Assembly: GCA_030737835.1 (NCBI GenBank)
Contig: CM060847.1
Coordinates: 18,031,280 to 18,095,279 of the forward strand
Direction of reading: 5' to 3'
Origin: Acorus gramineus
Lineage: Eukaryota; Streptophyta; Magnoliopsida; Acorales; Acoraceae
Length of the DNA: 64,000 nucleotides
The translations under genes were made by a program, and so were the position numbers. Each line of letters begins with the position of its first letter. Positions within the stretch are counted from its first letter, which is position 1. The notes under the pieces were generated by a model that searched no databases, was not told the DNA's origin, and worked only from the letters and a program-made list of their open reading frames with translations. Of the stretch, positions 1-13,138 are shown piece by piece.

Positions 1-1276
1 CAAATATCTGCATCTAAATATGCAACAATAGTTTTTCAAATAGATAAAGAACTTCAAAATTATAAGTAACTAGTGATCTGTATGTATATAACATCATCTA
101 ATCATCTAAATTAAAAACACATCGAGAGAGATGCTAGATTTGGATAGTGAGTAAATTGAGAGTGTGTATGCATGTAATAAAATCCCCCAAGTATGTAAGT
201 TCATCAAGTATCTAGTATTAGACAACTATTGATAAAGTATGTAACTGTTAATTCAATGTTGGCGATCACCTCAATGGATATGGCCTCCCTCTCCTCTTGT
301 ATGGACACCTCAACATCTTCTATCAATAATAGGTATTATGGACTTTTGTAAGTGCAATATAACATTTTTCATTATTACGTGTAATTTTTCAATGTAGAAA
401 ACATAAAGATTAGGAGTTCTAAAGAGAAAGCTCAATGCTCATACCTCAAATGTCCGTGGTGTTTATGGATATTGAATCTATCAACATAAACCGTGTAATT
501 CCAAAACGTGTAAAAATATTTCATTGACATAAACAATTTAATATAAATTGTACATAAATACATACAATAATTTTAATACACATAACTATCACCAACCCAC
601 AACAAATAATCCTACAACCACTACTTTCCACACCATCACCACAATACCACCACAAGCCCCCTAACAACAACCATCACAACCAACACATCTCAAATCACCC
701 AAAGAAATCCTTTATCGACCAACAACACAACCATGGCCAACCCCCCCACCACCATCATCACCACAACATTGAATTACACCATCACACACAAATGAAACTC
801 CCTCCATCACAAACCCTACACCCTAAAAATATAGCTATTTTGGAACCAACAAACCCTAAACAAGCATCACCAATGCCAAGTTGCCAACACATCCTTCAAA
901 ATCACAAAAAATATAGAAAAATAGAGAGAAAAGCATGGATTCTGACCAATGTGTTTGGTTTTAGATTAGGTCGTCGATTGCACAATGGAGAATCATTGGA
1001 GAGTGTGTGCAATATCAATTGGATGATCACCAGAGGGTGAACAGGCTTCTGGCCGATGCCGTCGATGGCGGACGCCGCTTCCGATGGCAATGAAAATGAG
1101 CGGGGAGAGAAAGAGGGAGCAGGTTGGGGTTTTTCAGTTCATTTGGTTGGGGGAAAAAAGAATCCACAGTTTTGGATCGGTGGGGAGAGGTGGTTGGTAG
1201 CTATAATAGAAAAAATAAAGACATTGCTTTTTTTTTTTTTATCATTTTGGTTGGTGTTAATAGTCCCATGTAAAAA
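1..1276. other. Gene-free stretch with C-rich low-complexity tract
   Basis: I see no supported gene here. Positions about 560-800 are strongly C/A-biased on the plus strand, with many CCA, ACC and CAC triplets. Two short open frames around 790-1325 overlap in different frames and resemble no family I know. The block at 1050-1100 looks like the GC-rich start of a coding exon, but it is not followed by recognisable protein. It may be a remnant of a DNA transposon or an old exon; I cannot tell. Confidence 0.4.
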
Positions 1277-3884
1277 TGTTATGTTTCTATATTTTTCAAC
1301 CTTATATATTTTTTTAAATACATAATGAAATTTTTTAATTGATCAAATTAAGTTCATTAATTTTCAGATTTGACGGTAGGCCCAAATGGATTCAATTTGA
1401 TTTATAATTATAATAATTATAAATTAGTATTGCAATATTTATTTATATTTTTTTGGAGATCTATATAACCTCAATATCGTTTGAATGAAATTTTATGAAT
1501 TTCAGAGATTGGGAAGTAAGATTTTGAGGCTTAAGTGCTAATTTATTGGGCTCAGAGATCTAGTTGCGAATCTATAATATCTTTTAATAGCTTTCAGGAA
1601 CTTGTATGTAAATTGAATAGGGACCTAATTGTAAACTCAAAAATTTTATGGGTCATTTTGTAATTTGACAAAATAGAAAACCCCTTATAAATATCATGTT
1701 TTGACTAGGGTTTTCATCAACTTTTCATATGACATGAGGAGGTGGTGATGACCTAACCCTACCCCTTCGAATACCACAACAGATAAAGATGGTGGCCTGT
1801 GGTTTGATTGTGGCGTGGCCTCGACTTTGAATTGTCAATATGTAAAAGACATCTTCGCGTGTTGGAGGAAGACTTGATGGTTCTCTTTGGATCACCAGAT
1901 GGTGGGTGGTGTGGCCGGATCTAAGGTGAGAAATCAATCTCCATTGGTTTTATTGTTTAAGGGGTTTTTAGTTTTTCTTTATCGGGGTCATTCATGACTG
2001 TATATAGTTAGCGAGGAGGAAGAAAGATATATAGGTAGGGTTGATGAGGTTTGATCATCAATGGAAGATTATGATTAGTTTTTTATTTGGTGATGTAATT
2101 TATTGGATCCAAAAATATTTCTCAAGATCTAATTAGATTTTTTGGTTGGGTGATTAAATAGTTATTCTTGGGTGACATGAGTACCTGGACTTTAAATCGT
2201 GTTTTTTACCATGAAGGAGTCATTTTTGGGAAAAAGGTATTTCACAAACAATAATAATTTTTAAAATTATATTTCCAACAAATTAGAAATCGTCCCATTC
2301 AGAGGTATGGGTAGAAAGTTATGACTTTTCTAAGATTTCAGTGCACTTTTCTAGAATACAAATATTTACCTTGTTGACCAAGTTTGATGTTATTGCTGAT
2401 TTATTTGATAAATTTTGGAGATTGAAGGGATCCTATATGGACGTTTAATGGTTATTGATGGATTTGTGAGTTTTGGTGTTCTTGTTGATCTTGGTGACCC
2501 AATTGGATGTCTCAAATTGACTAGGTTGGTTTAATGTGAATCAATCAATAATATTTGAATATTATTTTATTATTATTTGGATGTAAATTGGTTGAGTTTA
2601 AATTAATTGGATCCTTGAATTTGTAGTTGGGTCTTATTGGATTTGTTTAAGTATTTATTATGGAATAAATGTATCTTGATTATCGGATCATTATAAGTAT
2701 ATGGATATGTTAATATTATTCAGAGTTGGGCTTTTTGTTGGGCCTTTGAGTTGAGTTGCGGATTGTGGGTCCATTCAGCATTGGCTCTTGGGATTTTTTT
2801 GGGGCCTCGTGTTGATGGATGTTGGTTGTGAGTTGTGTGAGTCATGATTGAATGATTTTCTTATTTATTATTGCATAATTGTTATGCTAAGTTATCCACG
2901 TATGAGTGTGTGGCGTTCATGCGCGCGCATCGGTTTGTCTTGCGTAGGACCAAAGGTGAGTGAATCTAAGTCTCATATGTATCTTTCCAAGGAAGTATAT
3001 TATGTATTCATGCATATAATCTCTTATTTTACGGAATATGAACTACTACTTTCATTATTACTTGTGAGCATGCTTCTTTTGATATATCTCATCTTTGTGA
3101 TGAATATAATTATCATGTTGGTTCTGTGCATGCTCTATTTTGTGGTTTTGAAGATAACCTATAATATCAAATGCAAACATTCCGTCTACGTGACATCGTC
3201 TAGTTAACTCCGTTTGGGTGTGCATTCAGTTACGTAGCCGCGGTTCGAGAATGTAGGTCCAAAGTGGTAAGTGGCTATGTCTACATCGCCATGCCAGTGA
3301 AAGGCCACACAAGTTAGGTGACATGCGTGTTTGTAGTACTGCATGCATCATGTTGGATAGAATATCATATATTTATTATTGCATGTCTTGGTAGCCTTGT
3401 TGTATATTAACTCTCTTAATATATTACATGCCTGTGTGGGCATACTATGATTATAATATTTTGAATGCAACTCTACCAACGGGGTAATGATGGTCCATTC
3501 ATTGAACGTGTTGTAGCTCACCCCTCCTTATTTCCTCTTATCATATTAAAGGCTTAGATTGATAGATCTTATGTGGTTACGATTGAGATCATCATATTTG
3601 CAGTGCTAGACTTTTAAATAGAAGGTGTTAGTTATTCCTTTGACATGTAGATGACCCATATGTATAATAGTGTAGTGATATTTAGATTCAATTATTTTCA
3701 ATGTATATCCAGTAATTGAGAACTTGTGTTAGAATTTTAGTCCTGATAATTAATGTATAAATTATAGTGATGTATTCTTATGTTCTTTGGATTAAAAAAA
3801 ATATAGAACTCTGAGATTTGAGGAATTAAGGTAACATACTTGATTCTATGCTTCAAATGGAGTAATGAATCCAGGGGCGTTACA
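1277..3884. repeat. Candidate solo LTR, weak evidence
   Basis: The stretch ends in GGGGCGTTACA followed by a run of A. This resembles the ends of many plant Ty3/gypsy LTRs, and an internal 'gtagctcacccc' stretch (about 3510-3525) also fits. If it begins at the TG at 1277, both sides are flanked by AAAAA, but a poly-A duplication is poor evidence. No retrotransposon coding sequence lies beside it. The alternative is ordinary AT-rich intergenic DNA. Confidence 0.2.
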
Positions 3885-4114
3885 AAAAAATCTTTTGTTT
3901 TAAAAAGCTATGGAAACAATGTTTTTTAAAAGCTGAGTTTGAATCATTGATTTTCAAACCTTGGTCAATGTTTTGCTACCATAGAAAACCAATATTGGAC
4001 TATCTATTTATAGTGACAATTTCACGATGGATAGATACAACTGTTTTTTTTTTTTTTTGGTGACAAAGAAAGGTGATATGTCAAAAACAATATGACGTTC
4101 AAGTCAGTTGAATG

Positions 4115-4550
4115 TAGGGGTGGTGAACGAGCCAAAAGAGTTGAGCTTTGACATGTTCAAGCTCGTCTCATTTACAATTAAGCTCGGTTCGGACTAAGGA
4201 CCGAGCTTAATTTTATGTTCAAGCTCGTCTCTTTTGTGCTATAAGAAGCTCAGATGAAACTTGGCTCATCTTGTTTGTAAAATAAGATCACTAATCAATA
4301 CAAGGTTATGCTTGTTTATGCTCGTGAGCTTTGCTCGTTTAAGCTAAATTTTTGTGTTCAACCCTTAAAAACCCTAAAATGAAGAAAAACAATAGGCTCA
4401 TTTTAGCTCGTGAGCTCGGCTTGGCTTGGCTTGACTCGTTTATAATCGAGTTTTAAAAATTATTCAAACTTTGCTTATTTGTCTAATTGAACAGCCCGAA
4501 CGAGCGCTAATCGAGCAAACCCGAGCGGCTCGGTTCTTTTACCACCCCTA
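4115..4550. mobile_element. hAT-like MITE, copy 1
   Basis: This 436-bp element starts TAGGGGTGGTGAACGAGCC and ends in the inverse, ...TTTTACCACCCCTA. The interior is full of 'agctcg/cgagct' motifs. It is flanked by 8-bp sequences GTTGAATG (4107-4114) and GATGAATG (4551-4558), identical at 7 of 8 positions. An 8-bp target duplication is the hAT signature. It has no coding capacity and so is non-autonomous. A related copy lies at 5379-5809. Confidence 0.75.
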
Positions 4551-4577
4551 GATGAATGTTTCGATGATTTATTTTAG

Positions 4578-5893
4578 GGTGAATTGCCCAAATACCCTCG
4601 CAGCCAACCCCCAATATTTTTTCTGCCCCCACCTTTTGAAAAAAAAAAATTTACTCTTGCAGCGAACACCTAATTTTTTTTCTACCCTCATCCCTTTAAA
4701 AACCCCAGCCCCACAAAATTATAGTTTTCCCCCTGTAAGTGCATATATATTTTCTGTAACTTAGAGAACATAAAATGTAATTTCTGTAAATATTATGTGT
4801 AAATGCATATTATGTCATGTAAAAATGATAACTTGCAAAACACTAGAGAAACATACATTAATGCATAACATTAATATATATGTGGTTCTTGTATTGTCAT
4901 GAAGTACACACTTGTTGGTGTTTGATTTATTTGAGTGTCTGACTAATTATTGTAACTCTAATATAGTTTAAACTGCGTTTTCTTCCTAATGATGTGTGTT
5001 TGCTAACTCGAAGGTGTAACAATGGATTTGATTTCAACCAAAATGACATGAAGATGATCAGATTAAATACAACATCTTAGTTCATTAGGGTAGGAAAAGA
5101 ACATCGGAATACAAACATTAGATGAATTCAGTGATTTGAAGTATTTATTGTGATAAAATATTTCCAGTTATTATGCATTAGCGTATGTTTCTCTAGTGTT
5201 TTGTAAGTTAGCATTTTTACATGACATGCATAGTAATGCACTTACAGATAATATTTACAGAAATTACATTTTGTGTTTCAAAAGTTACAGAATACATATA
5301 TGCAGGAAACTACAATTTTGTGGGGCTGGAGGAATTAAAGGGATGAGGGTAGGAAAAAAATTAAGTGTTTGCTGCAGGTAGGGTTGGTAAACGAACCAAG
5401 TCGCTCAGGCTCGACTCGGTTTGAGCTCGTTCAGGCTCGTTCAATTAAATAAACAAGAGAGATTAAACAATTCTTAAAGCTCGGTTAAGCTCAGGACCTG
5501 AATCGAGCTTCATTTTGTGTTTAAACTTAGCTCGTTTATGTTATAAAAACTTAGTTGAAGCTTACCTCAACTCTTTTGTAAAATCAAAACATTAAACCAA
5601 TACAAAGTTATGCTCGTTTAGGCTCATGAACTTGGCTCATTTAGGCTAAAATTTTGTTTTCAACCCCTAAAAACCCTAAAATAAAGAAGAACACTAGGCT
5701 CGTTGAGGCTCGTGAGCTCGACTTGACTCGGCTCGACCCAGCTCGTTTATAAACGAGCCGAGCTTGAACATGTCAAAGCTCGACTCGTTCGGCTCGTTTA
5801 CCACCCCTAGCTGCAGAGGTAAAAAAAAATGTTTCAAAAGATGGGGCATAAAAAATATTGGGGGTTAGCTGCAGGGTATTTGGGGAATTCACC
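4578..5893. mobile_element. Long-armed foldback element (host of a nested MITE)
   Basis: The left arm (about 4578-4860) is the reverse complement of the right arm (about 5186-5378 continuing at 5818-5893). Both ends read GGTGAATT...CCCAAATACCC inward, and long parts of the arms match, for example the 'cccccaatatttttt' block. Removing the MITE at 5379-5809 restores a continuous right arm, so the MITE came later. The centre (about 4860-5185) is AT-rich and unique. Flanks are T/A-rich, so the target duplication is ambiguous. Open frames inside are by-products of the repeat. The long terminal inverted repeats suggest a Mutator-like or foldback element, but no transposase is present. Confidence 0.75.
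5379..5809. mobile_element. hAT-like MITE, copy 2, nested
   Basis: This 431-bp element has ends TAGGGTTGGTAAACGA... and ...CGTTTACCACCCCTA and the same 'gctcg'-rich interior as the copy at 4115-4550. Flanking 8-bp sequences are GCTGCAGG (5371-5378) and GCTGCAGA (5810-5817), a 7/8 target duplication. It sits in the right arm of the foldback element at 4578-5893 and splits that arm. It has no coding capacity. Confidence 0.8.
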
Positions 5894-7705
5894 TTTTTTT
5901 TTATTTACTGAAGTTTAGCTGGCATAACTCATTCAAATTGAATGAGCTTATTTCTGGTCCCCTTATATTTTATACTTTCTATATCTAAAATTGAATGGAT
6001 CTTTAGCTTGGGCTATCATATTGAGAAGGGCCTTAATACACCCAACCTGCTTCTTAGCCCAACTTGTAATCATGTCTCTTTATTTGTAAATATATAAATT
6101 TATATTTGGCCCATTACTACCGTATACTTTCCAATTAAAGATATATTTGAAAGTTAAAAGTGGGGCTAAAATACGGGTAAGGCTTTCATTAGGTACAACA
6201 AGTGTAAATTTAAAAATGACCCAGAAAATAGGGTAAAGATATGAAGATAATTAAACTATTTTTGGATGTATTCCAATCATTAATAAACGGAAAACATGTT
6301 AGGTGGGAATGCAACGACAATAATTAGAGTTAGAGGACTGGGACCCATAGATCAGTGTTTGACAAGAATATTTGCAACTAAGACCGGTGAGTTCGAGTCC
6401 TAATATATACTTAAAAAAAAAAAACAATTAGGCTAGTATTTTAAATTATAAAAAATGATAAATCATTCAAATTAAATGGAAATATGGATTCAAAACATAC
6501 TCTTGTGACTTCATAAGTTCTGGAAAAAAAAAAAAGATTGGTACTACGGCTTTATTTGAATCCGTGATGGGGTGGATCCGATGAAAAATCTAGCATAACG
6601 TCACTGTAGATCCAAACATGTTTTTAGCGTTCACGTTAGAACGGCTGATATATCATTTTGAGACTTTTTTTTTGTATTTAAGAAGCTCCAACAACAATGT
6701 TTCTCTACTAATGGCCCGTCTTACCTAATGCAGGTCTCCCTGTCTTGGTCGCAAATTGGCCCTACATCTACATACTTGAAAAAACTACCATTAATAAAGG
6801 GCGTCAAGATTGTGACCCCGCTGAGATAGGTCAAAGCTGGAAAGCTTCAAAAGAGATGTGTGATAGAGGTTGTTCCACGACACAAGGATTCAATGATGTT
6901 CCAACTTCTAACCACCTCTAATCTCCTTTAATCATCCCAATATTTATATGCTGATCAAGTTGACAATATAGTAGAAGAAATGGAGTGAAATATACATTTT
7001 TCTTTAAGTGTTATTTACTCTTGTAGAGTTTGCAAAAAATTCTAGATAAATCACTTTTAAGATATAACAAAATTCTAATGAACATTTGCATATAGCAACT
7101 CTGAGGATTTTCAACTACTCTCTATACAACTGTTACAAATTTGAACAACGAAAATTTGAATTGGTAAGAGTCACCAATTCAATCAGCATTATTATTAAGA
7201 AAAAATAGATATATTAATTATTATACAAAATAAACAAATTTATAAAAAATATAAACTTTTTCATTTTTTTACATAATTATTAAATCTTTAATCTTAGCAC
7301 TTTTAAGCTTTTTATTTAATATCATAGCATTATACTATATAAAATCTATTTTTTCTATTAAATTTAATATTTTAACAACTAATACACACACACAAATTTG
7401 GGAGTAATTTCATATACTGAAATTCTGTAGACTTAAAAAAAAGAAAATGATTTGTTCAGCCCTCAGTTTATAGTTTTTTTTTTTAAGTATAACCTCCCAT
7501 TAAAATACATATTGTTATACGAAATGAAGTATACATTGAGGTACAATTATATTTTAAAAAAAAAATTAACTTCCATATACTATGATAGAACTTATACACT
7601 ATGATAGCGTAATATATGTTGTTCTATTAAAATATACGGAACTGTATAGTTACAAAAACATACTGACTGTATCGTTCAAAAAAACAATGATTAAAAAAAA
7701 TAATT
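5894..7705. other. Gene-free AT-rich intergenic DNA
   Basis: I see no gene, RNA gene or clear element. The stretch is AT-rich with poly-A and poly-T runs. A tRNA B-box-like string occurs near 6385-6400, but without a convincing A box. The GTGGATCC and GATCCAAACATG strings near 6570-6620 may be worn MITE ends. Confidence 0.5.
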
Positions 7706-7860
7706 CAAGTCCCTAGTGGCCATAGCACAACGGTTCATGGCTTAAGTGTTAAGGATAGATATTGGATTCAAGTCTTGGCGTCGTGTCATACCTCCTGTTT
7801 GTTAGGCGAAATTCAAAAGAATTTTCTATAGGACCAAGGACAAACAGATGAAGGTAGCTT
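7706..7860 (+). mobile_element. SINE-like sequence
   Basis: An A-box-like string (ATAGCACAACGGTT) near 7724 and a B-box-like string (GGATTCAAGTC) near 7762 lie about 38 bp apart, in the order of a tRNA-derived RNA polymerase III promoter. A short unrelated tail follows. This layout is typical of plant SINEs. No terminal duplication was found and no tRNA cloverleaf is evident, so a true tRNA gene is unlikely. Confidence 0.4.
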
Positions 7861-7989
7861 TTCAGTTTAATCATAAAGTCAGCCACAGAGAGTATCAAAT
7901 TCTTATTACTATTAGTTGAAGGATTTTTAGTAACCAGGCCATCGACTAAAGAAATCCAGCTATTCCATTAAAAATCATGATATGGAGGA

Positions 7990-8286
7990 GGCATTTAAAT
8001 TCTCCGGTCCTCCGGCTTTGGTTATCCCTATTCACTCCCCGGTCGATATCCCTATTCACTCTCCTTTATTCCTTTTTCCTTCTTCCGAACCTACAAACAA
8101 CCAAAGAAAAGGAAACGTAAGGGTACTCTTGTCATTTAACATCCATGCGCAATAAAGCCACCGTCGGATAAATCGAGGCCCCGATTTCTTGTCCACAAAG
8201 CCTCCCGAGGCAATCACCGTCCATTTCCATTTCTGCCCCTGAAAGATCACTCAATTCCCCGTCCCCGGCCTCTCCCACCCGCCGCC
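7990..8286 (+). promoter_or_regulatory. 5' flank and probable 5' UTR of ceQORH
   Basis: This stretch lies directly upstream of the ATG at 8287. It becomes C-rich toward the gene, and a CCCTATTCACTC string is repeated at 8025-8036 and 8049-8060. I see no unambiguous TATA box. The CCGCC before the ATG gives a favourable start context. Confidence 0.35.
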
Positions 8287-11200
8287 ATGTTCGGCAAGCT
8301 CATGCACGCCGTTCAGTATGACTCCTACGGCGGTGGCGCCGCCGCCCTTAAAGTGAACACGCGGAACCTTTTATTCTTTGTTATAATTATTATAGATGGT
8401 TCAAAGTTTTTCTATGGTTTTAATTGGTACGTGTGATGTGAAAATCTTGACTGTGTATAGATATTGATGCATGTGTTTGAGTTGTTTTTTTTTTTTTTTT
8501 TTTTTTTGAAGAAAATTTTGTTTTTTGGTTTTTTATATTTGTAAAAGTAATACCCATATGTATTTGAGAATTATTGTGTGTTACAGAGGCTGTTGAAATT
8601 GTTATGTTTTATTTTCATTGGGTTTTTTTTTTTATTTCCCAAATTATAATTGGTGATTTGATTTTGTCTTTTGTTTTATGATTTGTGCCTGTGTTCTTGT
8701 AGTTCTAATGGTAGTCGTGAATATTGTGGCTTTAGATTTTTCTTTTGTTCTTGGATCCAGATGAATTGGTTATGAAATAAAATCATAGTCTTGTGAAGTA
8801 TAATATAAAGGAATATTATGTTGTTGGCAATTTTTAAATGTGGGTATTAATTATTTTATAAACATGTGAATGGACTAAGAATGTGCACAGTAAGCAGTGG
8901 TGTTTGGATACTGAATGTGGGTATTATTTTAAAAGAGGAATTTTCTTCTGGGATGATCTTGGAATTCATCATATTATTTAAATTTAGTCACAGTTTCCAC
9001 AATGCAAGTTGCAAAATTTAACTATACATTTCAGGATGTTTGGAGATTTTATTTAAAAAAAATCATTTTGGATGCTGCAAGTCACTTGTCAGGATGTTTA
9101 GTTTTTGTTATGAGTCTGTTTTTTGAAGACACTGGTTTGCTTTTGTCTGTTGTAATTGGGCATTCTCTTCCTTTATAATAAAATTGGGGAAGGATGCCTA
9201 CTGTTTTTTCAAAAAAAAAAAAGTCTGCTTGCCAGGATTAAAGAAAGGACATCAGCATAACTCAGCTGAAGATCTCCCTCATCCAAAGGCTTTAAAATAT
9301 GTTTATATGCTATTGAATCAAAGTTTGAGAAGTAAAACATAGTGTCATAGTTTTTTGTTTTACCTTAGATTGAAGTTTTTCTTTTTCTGTTAGAATTACT
9401 TGACCCCTCTTAACTACTACTTTAGCTGGTACACATTGTTGTGGAAGTAAGGAAAGCAGACTTGTTTTATACCTGGTCCTCATGTTCAGATCGGTAAATT
9501 CTGATTGTAGAAATTCATCATAAAATTAATGGGAATGTAGATGAAGTGAGATTTTTCACCTAGCCTTGTATATTTTCCTTCTACTACAATAGTTATGGCT
9601 CTTATAGCACTTCATTGAAGACAAGAATGCATAAGACCCTGTTCGATTTTGTCATTCAAACAGCCTACAGATGCTTATCGTTTATATCCACTCTTCTCAG
9701 AGAATAGTTTCCAAGATGTATGTGCATTATTGCTTCTAGAATTGCTGTTATATGACTGTGACACACTATTTAAGTGTTTTTTTTTTTTTTTTGTCTTTGT
9801 CTTTCATTTTTATGAGAGTTCTTGCACACATTACCTGTTGTGCATATAGTGCTTGGTTCTTATATTAAGTTGTTTGGTTGGGCTTTTTGATTCACACAGC
9901 ATGTCGATGTTCCAATTCCTTCACCAAAGAAAGATGAGGTGTTGTTAAAGTTGGAAGCATCAAGTATAAACCCAGTAGATTGGAAAATCCAGAAAGGCAT
10001 TCTGAGGCCATTTCTTCCACGCAAGTTCCCTTTCATTCCAGGTAGTAACAGGAGAAACTACTTAATTGCCCCACAAAATAGTGAATATATCACTCTTTTA
10101 CTTCAATTTTGCATCAATTTTGGCCATCAGTAGTGTATTATGTTCTCTGCATGACCTCACATTCCGTTTATCCCAACATGATTTGCGATTTAAGCTTAGT
10201 TTGGAACCAATTTTCAAAAACAACTTATACCCTAGATTGATTAAAATAGTTAAAACCAGCTTTTTATAAAATCTAATTTGTTGACTTTTAAGACATAAAA
10301 ACCAAAGTTTGCAATCAACAGCTGAATTTGAAAAATACCCATTCGGGGCAGATTATCTAAAATTTGATTTTGCAAACGCAAATTGGTTCACACTGGGCAT
10401 TAATGTTGAGGCAGCTTATATAGATTTTATTGTTGCCAGAAATAGGTAGAAAGGATAAAGGGAAACATAGGCCTGGAAAGTCACTTTTATTACTATTATT
10501 TGGATTGAAGTTTTTTTCCAGTCATACATAAATGCATATTTAATTGCATTGTATGAGATGCTGAAAAAACTTCAGTCATGTGAAACCATTTTAGTGAAGG
10601 GTGGGATTTTTTTAGTTTAATTCTGGCATTATCATTGTGTGAATTTGGCTGCCTTGCTCCAACGGTGGAAAAATTGGAAGCAATATCATGTGCACACTGG
10701 CAATTCTTGCCAAACTAATGTTGTTCTTACAATTCTACGTTTGTTAGGCAAATTTTTGTGGTTATCTAGTGTATAGTATCTCTTCTCTTGATGTTGTAAA
10801 CATGTCGATAGCTTTCAGCTTATCAACATGTTGATAGATGTAACTGGTGTAAGGTTGAGTCACAAATAATGATTGACAGATATCTGTGCTCTTAATGAAA
10901 ACAGTCTCAGACGTCGCGGGAGAGGTTGTTGGGGTTGGTTCTGAAGTAAAGAACTTAAAGGAAGGTGACAAAGTGGTAGCAATGCTCAATGTACCGGTGA
11001 CCATTTATGCATTTTTAATCAAAGAATCAAAGATATCTCTCTTGTTTATTTGATCTTCTTCCTCTACTTATCAATCATATCCATTAACAGTCTGGAGGTG
11101 GCTTCGCCGAATATGCAACAGCTTCAGAAAGCCTCACAGTGAAGAGGCCTTCTGAAGTATCCCCTCCTGATGGTGCAGGCCTACCCATAGCTGGACTCAC

Positions 11201-11780
11201 TGCCCTCCAAATGCTTACTCGAGCCGTCGGGATCAAATTTGATGGCAGCGGTAAGCGCGCCAATGTCCTTGTCACTGCAGCCTCTGGTGGTGTGGGCCAT
11301 TACGCAGTCCAGCTCGCAAAGCTCGGTGACTTGCACGTGACGGCCACGTGCGGGGCCAGGAACATAGAGCTCGTCAAAGGCTTGGGGGCTGACGAAGTGG
11401 TCGACTACAAAACCACGGAAGGTGCAAGTTTGAAGAGCCCCTCCGGACTGAAATACGATGCAGTCATTCATTGCGCGACGGGGATTGGGTGGTCTGTTTT
11501 TGAACCTAATTTGAGCGAAAATGGGATCGTGATTGATATTACACCCACAGCCGGGACCTTTCTCAACTTCGTGCTCAAGAAGCTGATGTGGTCTAAGAAA
11601 CAGCTGGTGCCATTAGTATTGTCACCCAAGGCTGAGAATCTGGATTTCCTTGTGCAGTTGGTGAAGGATGGGAAGCTCAAAACAGTGGTCGACTCGAAGT
11701 ATCCTCTCAGCAAGGCTGAAGATGCATGGGCAAAGATCATGGATGGACATGCCACGGGGAAGGTCATCGTCGAGATGTAA
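8287..11780 (+). CDS. ceQORH: Chloroplast envelope quinone oxidoreductase homologue (4 exons)
   Basis: Exons are 8287-8352, 9900-10041, 10905-10990 and 11091-11780. All junctions are GT-AG and the frame is continuous, giving 327 residues; the Arabidopsis At4g13010 protein is about the same length. The product is a zinc-free medium-chain dehydrogenase/reductase. The N-terminal GroES-like fold includes NPVDWKIQKG and DVAGEVVGVG. The Rossmann NADPH site is AASGGVGHYAVQ near residues 161-172, followed by GADEVVDYK. It ends GKVIVEM. The family reduces gamma-ketols and other long-chain reactive carbonyls with NADPH at the inner plastid envelope, and is known for plastid import without a cleaved transit peptide. 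Consistent with that, the protein starts directly at MFGKLMHAVQYDSYGG. Intron 1 is about 1.5 kb. No frame breaks were seen, so it is probably functional. A decayed inverted copy lies downstream. Confidence 0.93.
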
Positions 11781-12322
11781 GTGAATTCTGTCTTGTGGCA
11801 AATTGTTGCCTGTGTTTGTTCAGAGGTTAGAGAATAACAATACATGTTTCTTCTATGGTCAATAAGTTATGTTTGCGACACTACAAAAAGAGTTTTTAAC
11901 TCTGTCAAACTGAATGCATGATTGAGTATGGTGGTTTCTTTCAGGTGTTGATGAAGCAATAACAGAATTTGCATGCAAGTTTTTATTTTCTTAGTCCTGG
12001 TTAGCCCCCTCATGCAGGTTGTCAGAAGGCTGTTAATCTATTGTTCTGAATGTCAAAAATGAATTTCATCTTCATTTAGGATCATATGTTGTCCACTTAC
12101 AATAGTACTCCACCACAAGACACACAACTCACATCTCAACAATGATCCATCCTCTGCCACCATATTATCTAACATCTATTAACAACTTAATAATGATCAA
12201 CCAAACAATAAAATTTTTATTATTATATTGTTTAACAAAAAAAATACAATTAAATAGAAAATGATTTATTTTACTGATATTAATCATGTAATAACATATA
12301 TGGCATAGAATTCACTCACTTG
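11781..12322. other. Gap between convergent ceQORH gene and pseudogene
   Basis: These 542 bases hold the 3' UTR of the intact gene and the region beyond the decayed copy's stop. They are AT-rich with an AATAAA-type string near 12206. No other gene is visible. Confidence 0.5.
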
Positions 12323-13138
12323 TTACATCTCAACGATGAACTTCCCAGTGGCATGCGCCCCCGCCGCCCGCCCCCCCCATGACTTTCCCCCACCCATCCT
12401 TTGCCCTCCCAAGCCCCCACTTTGAGTCCACCACTGTCTTCACCTTCCCCTCCCGTTGATGGGGCTCATACAAAGACCACCTGACCCCACCGTGCAGTGG
12501 ATCACCGCGTCGTATTTCACCCCTGATGGGCTCTTGAAGGTTGTCCCCTCTTCGGTCTTGTAGATAAGATAAGCCTGTCAATCATTCGGGAAAAAAAAAT
12601 CCTCTCAAAATTCAAAATATCTAAATAGCTGGAGTGCTAATATACATATGATCAAAAGAATATCTGAATATGACATATATTAGAAAATTAAAGATGTTTA
12701 TATTGTATATTGTTCAAATTTGTTATATTTGCATGATTGATCAAAGTTCTGATATTTTATATTACTATTAAAAAATTTATATATGATATCTGAAGGAGAG
12801 AATAAGTTCTAAAATCTCAATGCTAATCTCATTTCTTTTCTTTGACCATTAAAAAATCTGGTGTTTGAACATAAAGTGATAATTTGAAGGAATGTGAAAG
12901 AAAAATTTTCAGATGCATAATTACAATAATAATTGGTCAAAGAAAAAAAAAAAAACTTTAGACCACTTTCCCTTTGACACAAATTCTTTTACTTTCCTTT
13001 ATTTTTCTTTTGAGATTGTGCACATCAAATTGGTGTTCATATTTAGGGTGTTATTGTGCACAAATTTAAAAAAAAAATGAAAGAAAATGAGGAAATATGA
13101 GTGTGATGGAAAATAAAATATTTTTCCTTTGACCAGCT

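Noticed and set aside
4552..5381. Two short open frames
   Set aside because: They lie in the opposite arms of one inverted repeat and resemble no protein.
6370..6420. tRNA-like B box (GAGTTCGAGTCC)
   Set aside because: There is no A box at the right distance and no cloverleaf.
8056..8250. Minus-strand 64-codon frame upstream of ceQORH
   Set aside because: It overlaps the probable promoter/5' UTR and has no recognisable features.
11139..11780. Short ceQORH product starting at 11139
   Set aside because: That start is a GTG inside exon 4. Upstream exons join in frame to a normal ATG.
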